Below, in pieces: positions 1 through 6,941 of a DNA stretch of 64,000 nucleotides. This DNA is from Comamonadaceae bacterium (GTDB lineage: Bacteria; Pseudomonadota; Gammaproteobacteria; Burkholderiales; Burkholderiaceae_C). Both the position numbers and the translations under genes were made by a program. The stretch lies in NCBI GenBank assembly GCA_947448735.1, contig CANFOS010000006.1, forward strand, positions 103,835 to 167,834, in the 5' to 3' direction. Each line of letters begins with the position of its first letter. Positions within the stretch are counted from its first letter, which is position 1. The notes under the pieces are model-generated. The model had not been told where the DNA came from, did not search any database, and saw only the letters and a program-made list of their open reading frames with translations.

Positions 1-1
1 G

Positions 2-1060
2 TTTTTTCTGGCGCATCAGCTCGATGCAAGGCTTGCAGACTTCGACAGCAAGCTGGGTCCGGTCAGTGACTGGCAGGTCGAGTGGAAGTACGACGGCATT
101 CGCGGGCAAGTCGTCAAGCGGGCAGGGCAGGTGTGGGTCTGGTCGCGCGGCGAAGAACTGGTGACCGAACGTTTTCCAGAAATTGTGGCGCTGGCATCTT
201 TGCTGCCCGATGGAACCGTGCTGGATGGCGAGATCATGGTGTGGGCTGACAACGCACCCGCTCCGTTTGCCCTGCTACAGCAGCGCATTGGCCGCAAAAC
301 ACTGGGTAAAAAAATCCTTGCAGATGCGCCAGTGACCTTCATGGCCTATGACCTCCTCGAAGCAGGCGGCCAGGACGTCCGGGCCTTGCCACAACATGCG
401 CGGCGCTTGCAGCTTGAGCAAGTTCTTGTCAGCACCCAATTGAAGCTGTCACCGATTGAGCGTCTTGCGTCTTGGGCTGACTTTGCCGCCTTGCGAACGC
501 AGTCGCGCGCACGCGGCGTTGAGGGCTTCATACTCAAACGCATCGATGCTGCCTATGGAACGGGTCGAACAAAGGCTGACGGTTTGTGGTGGAAGTGGAA
601 AATCGAACCCATGACCACCGACTGCGTGCTGATCTACGCACAAGCCGGTCACGGCAGGCGTGCATCGCTCTACACCGACTACACCTTTGCCGTCTGGAAT
701 CGTCCACCGCTCGACGCTCAGGAGGCAGACGCTGTTGTCAAGGCGATTGAAAAACGCGAATCTGCCAAGCCCGGTGGACTACAACTGGTGGCTTTCGCCA
801 AAGCCTACTCGGGCCTGACGGATGAAGAGTTCAAACAAATCGACAGCGTGATACGCAAAACCACGCTGGAAAAGTTTGGCCCGGTGCGCAGCGTCAAGCC
901 AACACTGGTGTTTGAGCTCGGTTTTGAAGGCATCAACCTGAGCCCGCGCCACAAAAGTGGCATTGCGGTGCGCTTTCCGCGCATGTTGCGTATCCGCACT
1001 GACAAGCCGCTGCACGAGGCCAACACGCTGGATGACCTCAAATTGCTATTAAAAAAGTAG
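2..1060 (+). CDS. ATP-dependent DNA ligase, LHR/cisplatin-response type (5' end missing)
   Basis: Joins nicked DNA using ATP. The frame is open from the left edge, so the N-terminus is outside the window. The nucleotidyl-acceptor motif KYDGIR is encoded at about 95-112, followed by the LDGEI motif, the LKR motif and WWKWK, which complete the ligase active site. The C-terminal OB-fold region (HGRRASLYTDYTFAVW, RHKSGIAVRFPR) resembles the bacterial ligase family linked to an MBL-fold exonuclease and an Lhr-like helicase in DNA-damage clusters. Those partners are not on this side; folE follows directly. The last codons and the TAG stop lie inside an interspersed repeat starting at 1045, so the C-terminus may have been reshaped by that insertion. 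The family is clear; the exact subfamily is inferred from memory of the motifs. Confidence 0.9.
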   Translation, partial: FFLAHQLDARLADFDSKLGPVSDWQVEWKYDGIRGQVVKRAGQVWVWSRGEELVTERFPEIVALASLLPDGTVLDGEIMVWADNAPAPFALLQQRIGRKTLGKKILADAPVTFMAYDLLEAGGQDVRALPQHARRLQLEQVLVSTQLKLSPIERLASWADFAALRTQSRARGVEGFILKRIDAAYGTGRTKADGLWWKWKIEPMTTDCVLIYAQAGHGRRASLYTDYTFAVWNRPPLDAQEADAVVKAIEKRESAKPGGLQLVAFAKAYSGLTDEEFKQIDSVIRKTTLEKFGPVRSVKPTLVFELGFEGINLSPRHKSGIAVRFPRMLRIRTDKPLHEANTLDDLKLLLKK

Positions 1061-1116
1061 CATTTAACCCTTGTATTTGTTGGCTCATAGCCCTAAAACA
1101 TACACCTCAAAGGGCT
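1045..1116 (+). repeat. Interspersed ~70-bp repeat, copy 1
   Basis: The left part is a 17-bp imperfect palindrome, GCTATTAAAAAAGTAGC (1045-1061). It is followed by an AT-rich spacer, a TTGGCTCATAGCC block and a CACCTCAAAGGGC block. The same order of blocks recurs at 16432, 19817, 28190, 41095, 50739 and 54501. This copy overlaps the ligase stop codon and fills most of the gap before folE. Confidence 0.7.
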
Positions 1117-1152
1117 AAAACGAGGTTTTGGGCGGTTTGGTAACATCCAAGC

Positions 1153-1872
1153 ATGCTTATGACATCAAATCCTTCCTTACCCAACACCACAGACGAAGGC
1201 ACCCCGGTATCGGTCAAGATCCGCGAGCGCCTGGCAGTTGCCAAAAAGCGCTTTAATGCCAACGACAATATCGCCCAGTTCATCGAGCCGGGCGAGCTGG
1301 AAAAGCTGCTCGACGAGGTGGAAGTCAAGATGCAGGGCGTTTTGGACAGCATGGTGATTGACACCGAAAACGACCACAACACCAACAACACGGCGCGCCG
1401 CGTGGCCAAAATGTATCTGAACGAGGTGTTCAAGGGCCGCTATGTGCCGGCCCCTGCGGTGACCGAGTTCCCGAACGCCGAGCACCTCAACGAGCTGATG
1501 ATCGTCGGCCCCATCACGGTACGCAGCGCCTGCTCACACCACTTTTGCCCGGTGATTGGCCAGGTCTGGATCGGTGTTTTGCCCAACGAACACACCAATG
1601 TGATCGGTCTGTCCAAATATGCGCGCCTGGCCGAGTGGGTGATGGGACGGCCACAGATCCAGGAAGAGGCGGTCGTGCAACTGGCCGATTTGATCATGGA
1701 AAAAACAACGCCTGATGGCTTGGCCATCGTGATGGAAGCGAGCCACTTCTGCATGGGCTGGCGCGGCGTCAAAGACCTCGATAGCAAAATGATCAATTCG
1801 GTCATGCGCGGCGTGTTCCTGAAGGACTCCAACCTGCGCCGTGAGTTTTTATCGCTGATTCCAAAGTCATAG
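1153..1872 (+). CDS. folE: GTP cyclohydrolase I
   Basis: Converts GTP to 7,8-dihydroneopterin triphosphate, the first step of tetrahydrofolate and pterin synthesis in the cytoplasm. The protein has 239 residues. Zinc ligands are visible as Cys and His in RSACSHHFCPVIG and a second Cys in ASHFCMGWRG. The conserved block VIGLSKYARL with the following RPQIQE is present. Two nearby ATGs (1153 and 1159) are possible starts and neither has a strong ribosome site. The N-terminal 35 residues are poorly conserved. A BLUF photoreceptor gene follows 58 bp downstream on the same strand. Identity is secure from motifs and length. Confidence 0.95.
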   Translation: MLMTSNPSLPNTTDEGTPVSVKIRERLAVAKKRFNANDNIAQFIEPGELEKLLDEVEVKMQGVLDSMVIDTENDHNTNNTARRVAKMYLNEVFKGRYVPAPAVTEFPNAEHLNELMIVGPITVRSACSHHFCPVIGQVWIGVLPNEHTNVIGLSKYARLAEWVMGRPQIQEEAVVQLADLIMEKTTPDGLAIVMEASHFCMGWRGVKDLDSKMINSVMRGVFLKDSNLRREFLSLIPKS

Positions 1873-1930
1873 CACTGACCTCGCCGTCAAGCCTTTCATT
1901 CATCACTGTCAGTAACCCGAGTACATCCCC

Positions 1931-2356
1931 ATGTTGGTCCGCCTTTTATATGCCAGTCGTCTGGCTGATACTGAATCCGCAACAGCCACCGAGTCCATCC
2001 TGGCGCAGTCGCGAAACCACAATCCGGCCAGCGGGATCACTGGCATTCTTTGCTACGGCGGCGGTATTTTTTTGCAGGCGCTCGAGGGCGGCCGCCAACA
2101 GGTGAGCGCGCTGTATGGCCATATTCAAAAAGATGTGCGTCACAAAGACGTGGTGCTGCTGCACTATGAAGAAATCATGGAGCGCCGCTTTGGTGGCTGG
2201 ACCATGGGCCAGGTCAATGTGGCCAAGCTCAACACGTCCATCCTGCTGAAGTATTCTGAAAAGCCGGAGTTCAATCCGTATTCGGTGTCAGGCAATGTGT
2301 CTTTGGCCCTGCTGGAAGAGCTGATGGCAACAGCGTCCATCATGGGCAGATCCTGA
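1931..2356 (+). CDS. BLUF-domain blue-light sensor protein
   Basis: A 141-residue stand-alone BLUF domain that should bind FAD and sense blue light. The residues of the photocycle are all present: Tyr7 in YASR, Asn31 in NHNPASGITG (equivalent to AppA Asn45), Gln49 in FLQALEG, and Trp90/Met92 in GWTMG. A short C-terminal helix follows (about 105-141), as in other short BLUF proteins that act through partner binding. No output domain is fused. It lies between folE and a DUF429 gene with short gaps, so cotranscription is likely. The family is certain; the output partner is unknown. Confidence 0.93.
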   Translation: MLVRLLYASRLADTESATATESILAQSRNHNPASGITGILCYGGGIFLQALEGGRQQVSALYGHIQKDVRHKDVVLLHYEEIMERRFGGWTMGQVNVAKLNTSILLKYSEKPEFNPYSVSGNVSLALLEELMATASIMGRS

Positions 2357-2371
2357 CGCGAGCCGCTTCAA

Positions 2372-3184
2372 TTGACCCTGCTTCTGGGCTGCGACTTTTC
2401 CAGTAGCCCCACCCGTCAAAAACCAATTATTCTGGCCCTTGGTGCCGCGCACGGGGGATGTGTCCAGCTCTCCAAACTTGAGCATATCGCTTCGCTTGAT
2501 GCGTTTGGCGCATGGCTGGTACAGCCGCAAAGCTGGCTGGGCGTTTTTGACTTGCCGTTTAGTCTGCCCCGCGGACTGGTCGAGTGTCTGCAATGGCCCT
2601 CCAACTGGCCAGATCTGATCAAACACTACGCCGCGTTAAGTCGTGACGAGATTCGCGCCACCTTTGCCGCGTTTTGCGACTCACGACCGGTGGGTGGCAA
2701 GTTCGCGCACCGCGCAGCAGACAGGCCCGCCGGCTCCAGTCCGTCAATGAAGTGGGTCAACCCGCCGGTGGCCTTCATGCTGCATGCGGGTGTGCCGCGT
2801 TTGCTCGACTCTGGCGCGCATTTGCCGGGTCTTCATGAGGGCGACAAAACCCGCGTGGCATTGGAGGGCTATCCCGGCCTGCTGGCGCGTGAGGTGCTGG
2901 GCAGCCGCAGTTACAAAAGCGATGACAAATCCAAGCAAACGTCAGAGCGCTTGATCGCCCGCAAAGATTTGATCACCGCGCTGGAACTGGGCCAAACCCG
3001 CCTCAAGTTGCGGCTCAAACTGACGCACGCCCAACGCGACATGCTGGTGGGCGATGCCAAAGGCGACAGTCTGGACGCGGTGCTGTGCCTGATGCAAGCG
3101 GCGTGGGCACAGGAGCGCGGTGCGCCTGGCTACGGATTACCACCGGACGTTGACCCGCTCGAAGGATGGATCATCACAGCCTGA
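2372..3184 (+). CDS. DUF429 domain protein
   Basis: A 270-residue protein opening with LLGCDFSSSPTRQKPI, which matches the start of DUF429 proteins (an RNase H-like fold is proposed for the family). Later landmarks are EGYPGLLAREVLG and GDSLDAVLCLMQAAW; the latter resembles the acidic DA(x)C site of the family. The best start is TTG at 2372, only 15 bp after the BLUF stop and without an obvious ribosome site, so translational coupling is possible. Function is not established. Its place behind folE and the BLUF gene suggests a shared transcript, not a shared pathway. Confidence 0.75.
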   Translation: MTLLLGCDFSSSPTRQKPIILALGAAHGGCVQLSKLEHIASLDAFGAWLVQPQSWLGVFDLPFSLPRGLVECLQWPSNWPDLIKHYAALSRDEIRATFAAFCDSRPVGGKFAHRAADRPAGSSPSMKWVNPPVAFMLHAGVPRLLDSGAHLPGLHEGDKTRVALEGYPGLLAREVLGSRSYKSDDKSKQTSERLIARKDLITALELGQTRLKLRLKLTHAQRDMLVGDAKGDSLDAVLCLMQAAWAQERGAPGYGLPPDVDPLEGWIITA

Positions 3185-3284
3185 TGGGAGGGCACGCGAA
3201 TCTTTTTGTCAACACAGTACGGGGCGTTGATGTCTGCTCGCACCTTCACCTCCATGTCCGTGGTCGCGCGCTGATAACCATGAA

Positions 3285-3854
3285 ATGCCTTTAGAAATGA
3301 CGAAAATTATTCGTTTTCAGGTGCCATTTAAGTCTCTAGGTCAATGGATATGTGGGCAAGAAGCTATTCATTTGATAGCATTTACCGTGCTGGTCTGTGT
3401 CTGTATCCAGGCATCGGCGGGGCCCCGTTCTGTGCAGACTGGCGTGGTCATGCGGGTGGTCGATGGCGACACGGTATGGGTCCAAACCAGCCCCAGCCAA
3501 CCCCTCTTAAAGGTGCGCATTCAGGGCATCGACGCACCAGAAATTTGTCAGACGGGTGGTTTGCAGGCGCAAGAAGCACTCCAAAACCGGGTGCTGGGAC
3601 AAGGCGTGACGGTCACCTCGGGCGCGCATGACGACTATGGCCGCACTGTGGGCAAGCTTTACTGGCAAGGCCAGGACGTGGGCCGCTGGCTGGTGGCCCA
3701 CGGCCACGCGTGGGTGTACAGCTTTCGCCACAAAAAGGGGCCGTACGCCGATGACTTCGCCCAGGCGCAGGCGCAGCGGCGCGGGGTGTTCAGCCAAGCC
3801 GCCGAAGAACCCCGGTTGTTTCGCCAACGCCATGGCAGTTGTTATAAAAACTGA
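3285..3854 (+). CDS. Thermonuclease-like (SNase) protein with N-terminal signal anchor
   Basis: A 189-residue protein with a hydrophobic segment (about residues 27-45) followed by a staphylococcal-nuclease OB fold. Catalytic residues appear as Arg and Glu in VRIQGIDAPE and Arg in DDYGRTVGKLY, matching Arg35, Glu43 and Arg87 of the S. aureus enzyme. It probably acts on nucleic acids in the periplasm or at the membrane. ATGs at 3285 and 3297 are alternatives. A 17-bp palindrome at 3363-3379 (GCTATTCATTTGATAGC), like the left half of the interspersed repeat, lies in the hydrophobic segment, where the coding is AT-rich compared with the rest. The family call is secure; cellular location is inferred. 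Confidence 0.85.
   Translation: MPLEMTKIIRFQVPFKSLGQWICGQEAIHLIAFTVLVCVCIQASAGPRSVQTGVVMRVVDGDTVWVQTSPSQPLLKVRIQGIDAPEICQTGGLQAQEALQNRVLGQGVTVTSGAHDDYGRTVGKLYWQGQDVGRWLVAHGHAWVYSFRHKKGPYADDFAQAQAQRRGVFSQAAEEPRLFRQRHGSCYKN
3363..3379 (+). repeat. Possible half copy of the interspersed repeat inside the nuclease gene
   Basis: GCTATTCATTTGATAGC has the same length and arm sequence (GCTATT...ATAGC) as the left palindrome of the ~70-bp repeat. The right half is not recognisable here, so this may be chance. Confidence 0.3.
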
Positions 3855-3978
3855 CTGTCATCCTACAAAAAAAGCGGCCGCTTCTGACCTTGTTGTCTGG
3901 GTTGCGTGACTACAGTGAATCGACAGCTTGCCGCATGAGCAAGCCGCTCGCCGTGTTTCACTTTTTAAAGGACGCATC

Positions 3979-4176
3979 ATGAACAAAGACCAAATCAAGG
4001 GCCGTGTCGAACAGGCCAAGGGAAACCTCAAGAAAGCCTCTGGCAAGATCGTCGGCAACGACAGGCTGCAAACGCAAGGCGTGGCAGACCAGCTCAAAGG
4101 CACCGTGCAGGCGGGTTACGGCGATGCCAAGCAAAACACCAAAGACATGGCGCAACACCTCGTTGACAACATCTAA
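3979..4176 (+). CDS. CsbD family stress protein
   Basis: A 65-residue hydrophilic protein with the CsbD pattern MNKDQIKGRVEQAKG, then GKIVGN and QLKGTVQAGYGDAK. CsbD-like proteins are general-stress proteins of unknown biochemical function. The start at 3979 is chosen because AAAGGA lies 6-11 bases upstream and because family members begin exactly with MN/MNWDQIKG; an upstream ATG at 3928 would add residues absent from the family. The next gene, a BON lipoprotein, starts 9 bp after the stop and is probably in the same transcript. Confidence 0.92.
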   Translation: MNKDQIKGRVEQAKGNLKKASGKIVGNDRLQTQGVADQLKGTVQAGYGDAKQNTKDMAQHLVDNI

Positions 4177-4185
4177 GGATCACAG

Positions 4186-4683
4186 ATGACCGTTTATTTA
4201 ACTTCCCCAACGCCTGACCGCATGAAGGCGCGGGTGCTGGCTTGCGCACTGGCAGCCGTTGCTGGTATCTCAGCTTGCGGCAAAAAAGATGACAGCCAGA
4301 CGGCCGGCCAAAAGCTGGACGCTGCGGTGACCAGTACGCAGCAGGCTGCTGCCGAGGCCAAGACCAAAGCAGAAACCTCGATGGCCAAGGCCGGCGACGC
4401 GATGAAGGATGCGGCTCAAAAGGCGCAAGCATCAGGCAGCCAAACCGCCACGTCCATGGCCGGAACGGTGGAAGATGTTGCCATCACGGCATCGGTTGCA
4501 GCCGGCTTTGCCAAAGACGCAGATTTAAGTGCGATCAAAATTGATGTAGACACCAAAAACGGCAAGGTGACGCTTTACGGCCCAGTGCCAAGTAGCGCTG
4601 CACGCGACCGCGCCACGACCATTGCCAAAAGCATCAAGGGTGTGAACGCTGTGGACAACAAACTGGTCGTCAAACCGGGTTGA
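4186..4683 (+). CDS. BON-domain lipoprotein
   Basis: A 165-residue exported lipoprotein. A signal peptide ends in a lipobox (ISAC, Cys31 from the 4186 start). An Ala/Lys-rich helical linker (about 40-95) follows, then one BON domain (about 97-165) with ITASVAAGFAKDADLSAIKIDV and GKVTLYGPVPSSAARD. BON domains bind membranes or phospholipids and are common in envelope-stress proteins. ATG 4186 has AAGGA at a suitable distance; ATG 4222 would give a more typical signal peptide but lacks a ribosome site. It lies directly behind csbD and ends at a strong terminator. Confidence 0.88.
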   Translation: MTVYLTSPTPDRMKARVLACALAAVAGISACGKKDDSQTAGQKLDAAVTSTQQAAAEAKTKAETSMAKAGDAMKDAAQKAQASGSQTATSMAGTVEDVAITASVAAGFAKDADLSAIKIDVDTKNGKVTLYGPVPSSAARDRATTIAKSIKGVNAVDNKLVVKPG

Positions 4684-4718
4684 GTCAGTCTCAGTGCGTC
4701 AAGATCGACGCACACAAC

Positions 4719-4744
4719 AAAAAACCTCCCGTGGGAGGTTTTTT
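4719..4744. terminator. Bidirectional intrinsic terminator
   Basis: AAAAAACCTCC / GGAGGTTTTTT with a CGTG loop. An A-tract on one side and a T-tract on the other let it end both the rightward csbD-BON transcript and the leftward BON gene that stops at 4784. Confidence 0.9.
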
Positions 4745-4783
4745 CATACCTGAACATCAGGTCGTGACGGGGTCAAACGGTGA

Positions 4784-5122
4784 TCAAGGACGCACGACGA
4801 TGTCGTTACGCACCGAGCGCACATTCTTGACGTTGCGTGCAATCGATTCGGCTTGTGATTTTTCGGCCGTCGATTTGGCAAAACCTGACAGCTGCACTGT
4901 GCCGTTGAGTGTTTCAACGCTGATGGACGATGCCGAAACCGTTTTGTCTTCAACCATTTTGGCTTTGACCGCGGTGGTGATGCCAGCGTCATCAACATAG
5001 GCACCGGTTGTTTCCTGGCCGCGCACGACAGCGCAACCGGTGGACAGAACCGTCACGGCCGCCAGCGCGGCAAAAGCGCAAACAAGGACTGTGGTGCGGG
5101 CGGTATGGGAAGCTGTTTTCAT
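4784..5122 (-). CDS. BON-domain lipoprotein
   Basis: A 112-residue protein with a signal peptide and lipobox (LSTGC) and one BON domain (DDAGITTAVKAKMVEDK, then VETLNGTVQLSGFAKS and VRSVRNDIVV). It resembles the OsmY/BON lipoproteins of stress operons. The ATG at 5122 is chosen because AGAGGA lies just upstream and because it gives a clean signal peptide; a longer frame exists but has no ribosome site. It is paralogous in architecture to the BON gene at 4186-4683, with which it converges. It is probably the last gene of the leftward set starting at 6480. Confidence 0.9.
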   Translation of the reverse strand: MKTASHTARTTVLVCAFAALAAVTVLSTGCAVVRGQETTGAYVDDAGITTAVKAKMVEDKTVSASSISVETLNGTVQLSGFAKSTAEKSQAESIARNVKNVRSVRNDIVVRP

Positions 5123-5214
5123 GATAATTCCTCTGAGTTGGTTTAATTGAATTGGTGCAAAGTTTAAAAAGCCTGCCAGCCAGCGGCACCACGCTGGCAA
5201 GCCTGCGCTTGTGT

Positions 5215-5682
5215 TCAAGTCGTCTCCGGTGGGCTTTGCGGCCGACCGTTCAGTTCAGACTGCGCCGAAAGCAGTGACAGCAAAGTCGTGGTCAGACCAG
5301 ATGATTTGAAGGTGGCGAGCAGCAAGCCGGTCATCGACACCAAACGCCAGGGCCGCACCACAACCAGAGCGGCACCCAAGGCAGCAGCCACACCTAGCAA
5401 TTGCACCGGTTTGTCATGCGCATACCTGTCCAAAACAGGATTGGCCATGCCAGCCGCGACATCAAGAGCGGTATGGACAGGGTGGTGCCGCCACCAGGCC
5501 TGTACTGTGCGCCTGACGGTTTTCCATAAATGGATTCGCCCGCCTGCAAGTGTTTTGTCTGGCACTGGGCCCGATGCGGGGCTCGTTGCCATATCCTCAC
5601 CGCTGCGCGCCATGTAGCCGACCAAGGCTTGACGGCTGTTGGCTAGCCTTTGCTGTGGCGACAGCTTGTCTGGCGTTGTCAT
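5215..5682 (-). CDS. YqjK-like small membrane-associated protein
   Basis: A 155-residue protein with a basic, hydrophilic N-terminal half (SPQQRLANSRQALVGYM) and hydrophobic segments around 95-130. I do not recognise a named domain. The position after a YqjD-like and a YqjE-like gene, and the QQRLANSRQAL opening, suggest the third member of a yqjDEK-type set. It starts 9 bp after the stop of the holin-like gene at 5692, so cotranscription is likely. Function is unknown; a stress-related envelope role is inferred from the neighbours. Confidence 0.6.
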   Translation of the reverse strand: MTTPDKLSPQQRLANSRQALVGYMARSGEDMATSPASGPVPDKTLAGGRIHLWKTVRRTVQAWWRHHPVHTALDVAAGMANPVLDRYAHDKPVQLLGVAAALGAALVVVRPWRLVSMTGLLLATFKSSGLTTTLLSLLSAQSELNGRPQSPPETT

Positions 5683-5691
5683 GTCAAACCA

Positions 5692-6057
5692 TCAGGCCGC
5701 AAGCCGCAATGCGTCTGCATCGCCGTGCAATTGCGCTTTCAACTCGGAAAAGTGTTCGGCGCTCAGCGGCTTGTTCGCTTGTATCAGTGCAATCACTGTG
5801 GCCAGCATGGCCAGGCACGGCACGCCCACCAAAATCCAATGGAACTGATTGTTTAAAAAACCCAGCATCAGTGCGATGCCGGTCATGGAAAAGAAAACCG
5901 ACCCACAGACCACGGCCAGCAACCAGGCCATCGCCCGCCGCGCAAGCTCTGCCCCTGCAGTCTTGGCCTCCTGGCCCACAAGAGCGCCATAGGCAGAAAG
6001 ATGCACCATGACCAGATCGGGGCGCTGGATGACAGTTGAAAAAATCGGGTGCAGCAT
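5692..6057 (-). CDS. YqjE / phage holin superfamily III-like membrane protein
   Basis: A 121-residue protein with two adjacent membrane segments (about 45-65 and 73-93) between a soluble N-terminal helix and a charged C-terminal tail. This is the architecture of the PF07332-type proteins, named holin-like but chromosomal, including E. coli YqjE. It sits between a DUF883 (YqjD) gene and a YqjK-like gene on the same strand. The family is inferred from topology and context, not from a catalytic motif. Confidence 0.72.
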   Translation of the reverse strand: MLHPIFSTVIQRPDLVMVHLSAYGALVGQEAKTAGAELARRAMAWLLAVVCGSVFFSMTGIALMLGFLNNQFHWILVGVPCLAMLATVIALIQANKPLSAEHFSELKAQLHGDADALRLAA

Positions 6058-6090
6058 CGGCCATCAGTCCTGTGTCAAAAATGGCGTGGA

Positions 6091-6480
6091 TTAACGTGAA
6101 TCACGGCCATACGCAGCAGACACCAGCAACGCAACTGCTGCGCCAACTGCTGCCGCCATCAATACGGACTGCACAGGCTTGTCAGACACGTAACGGCTGG
6201 TCGCCGCGGTGGCTCGCGACATCGACTCTTTGGCTTTGTCTTTGGCTTGCCCGGCCATGTCCAGGCTCTGCTGCGCCATTGCTTGCGCCTTGCTGGCCAG
6301 CCGGTCCAATGCAGGCTCAACCTTGTTTTGGAAGGCGTGTATTTTTTCGTCGGCTGCGTCGAGCGCATGGTTGGCGTAGCTGCGGCTTGCGTCAATGGCT
6401 TTGTCTGCCGAATTCATCAGGCCATCGGCGACTTGACGGGTGCTTTGTTGAACTGTTGCGGCATTGGAGGGGGTGATCAT
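6091..6480 (-). CDS. DUF883 (YqjD/ElaB-like) membrane-anchored protein
   Basis: A 129-residue, mostly helical Ala-rich protein with a single C-terminal membrane segment (KPVQSVLMAAAVGAAVALLVS). This matches the DUF883 layout in which a soluble helical domain is tail-anchored in the inner membrane. YqjD and ElaB bind ribosomes at the membrane in E. coli stationary phase. ATG 6480 has AAGGA upstream. It is the first gene of a compact leftward set with the holin-like and YqjK-like genes. Two tandem copies of the 10-mer TGAAAAAGTG lie upstream at 6511-6530. Confidence 0.85.
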   Translation of the reverse strand: MITPSNAATVQQSTRQVADGLMNSADKAIDASRSYANHALDAADEKIHAFQNKVEPALDRLASKAQAMAQQSLDMAGQAKDKAKESMSRATAATSRYVSDKPVQSVLMAAAVGAAVALLVSAAYGRDSR

Positions 6481-6553
6481 GATGGATTCCTTGGAGGTAA
6501 AAAAGGGAGGTGAAAAAGTGTGAAAAAGTGTCAGAGCGTGGGGTGTGAGAACG

Positions 6554-6736
6554 TCAGGTGCGTGCTGAGACGCAGCGCTTGTTGGCCGGTCTCGTCACAA
6601 AACCGACGACGGCCATGACGGCGAAAATGGCGACAAGGATCTTGGCGATTCCGACTGCGCCGGTGGCGATGCCGCCAAATCCAAAAACTGCCGCCATCAG
6701 CGCAATGACGAAAAAAACGACGCAATCGTGCAGCAT
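6554..6736 (-). CDS. DUF1328 (YtjA-like) small membrane protein
   Basis: A 60-residue protein consisting of two membrane helices with the DUF1328 signature [17 protein letters not shown]. The start at 6736 is set by AGGAG eight bases upstream and by the family's usual MLH opening; a longer frame to 6805 is not supported. Members of this family are small inner-membrane proteins of unknown function, often in stress operons. It shares the strand with the DUF883 set 74 bp downstream. Confidence 0.9.
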   Translation of the reverse strand: MLHDCVVFFVIALMAAVFGFGGIATGAVGIAKILVAIFAVMAVVGFVTRPANKRCVSART

Positions 6737-6941
6737 GTTCAGCTCCTGAGCTTCAAAAGTAAGAGAGATCCACCTGTAAAGCGAGGTCAGCAAAGGGCTT
6801 TGCAAGTGTGTGCTGCAAGCTTAAGACGGGCAAAGCCCGGACCTCATCGGCTGTTGCCCCTGCCGCCTGTCAGCCAGACCGTGCGACGGGGGTAGGCCCT
6901 GTCTGACAGTTGCACTGGCACCCACCAGGAACGAAAGCGGT

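Noticed and set aside
3854..3880. AAGCGGCCGCTT palindrome after the nuclease gene as a terminator
   Set aside because: The palindrome has no loop and no following T run.
5692..6057. Holin-like gene as evidence of a prophage
   Set aside because: It is the chromosomal YqjE type next to YqjD- and YqjK-like genes; no phage structural or integrase genes are in the window.
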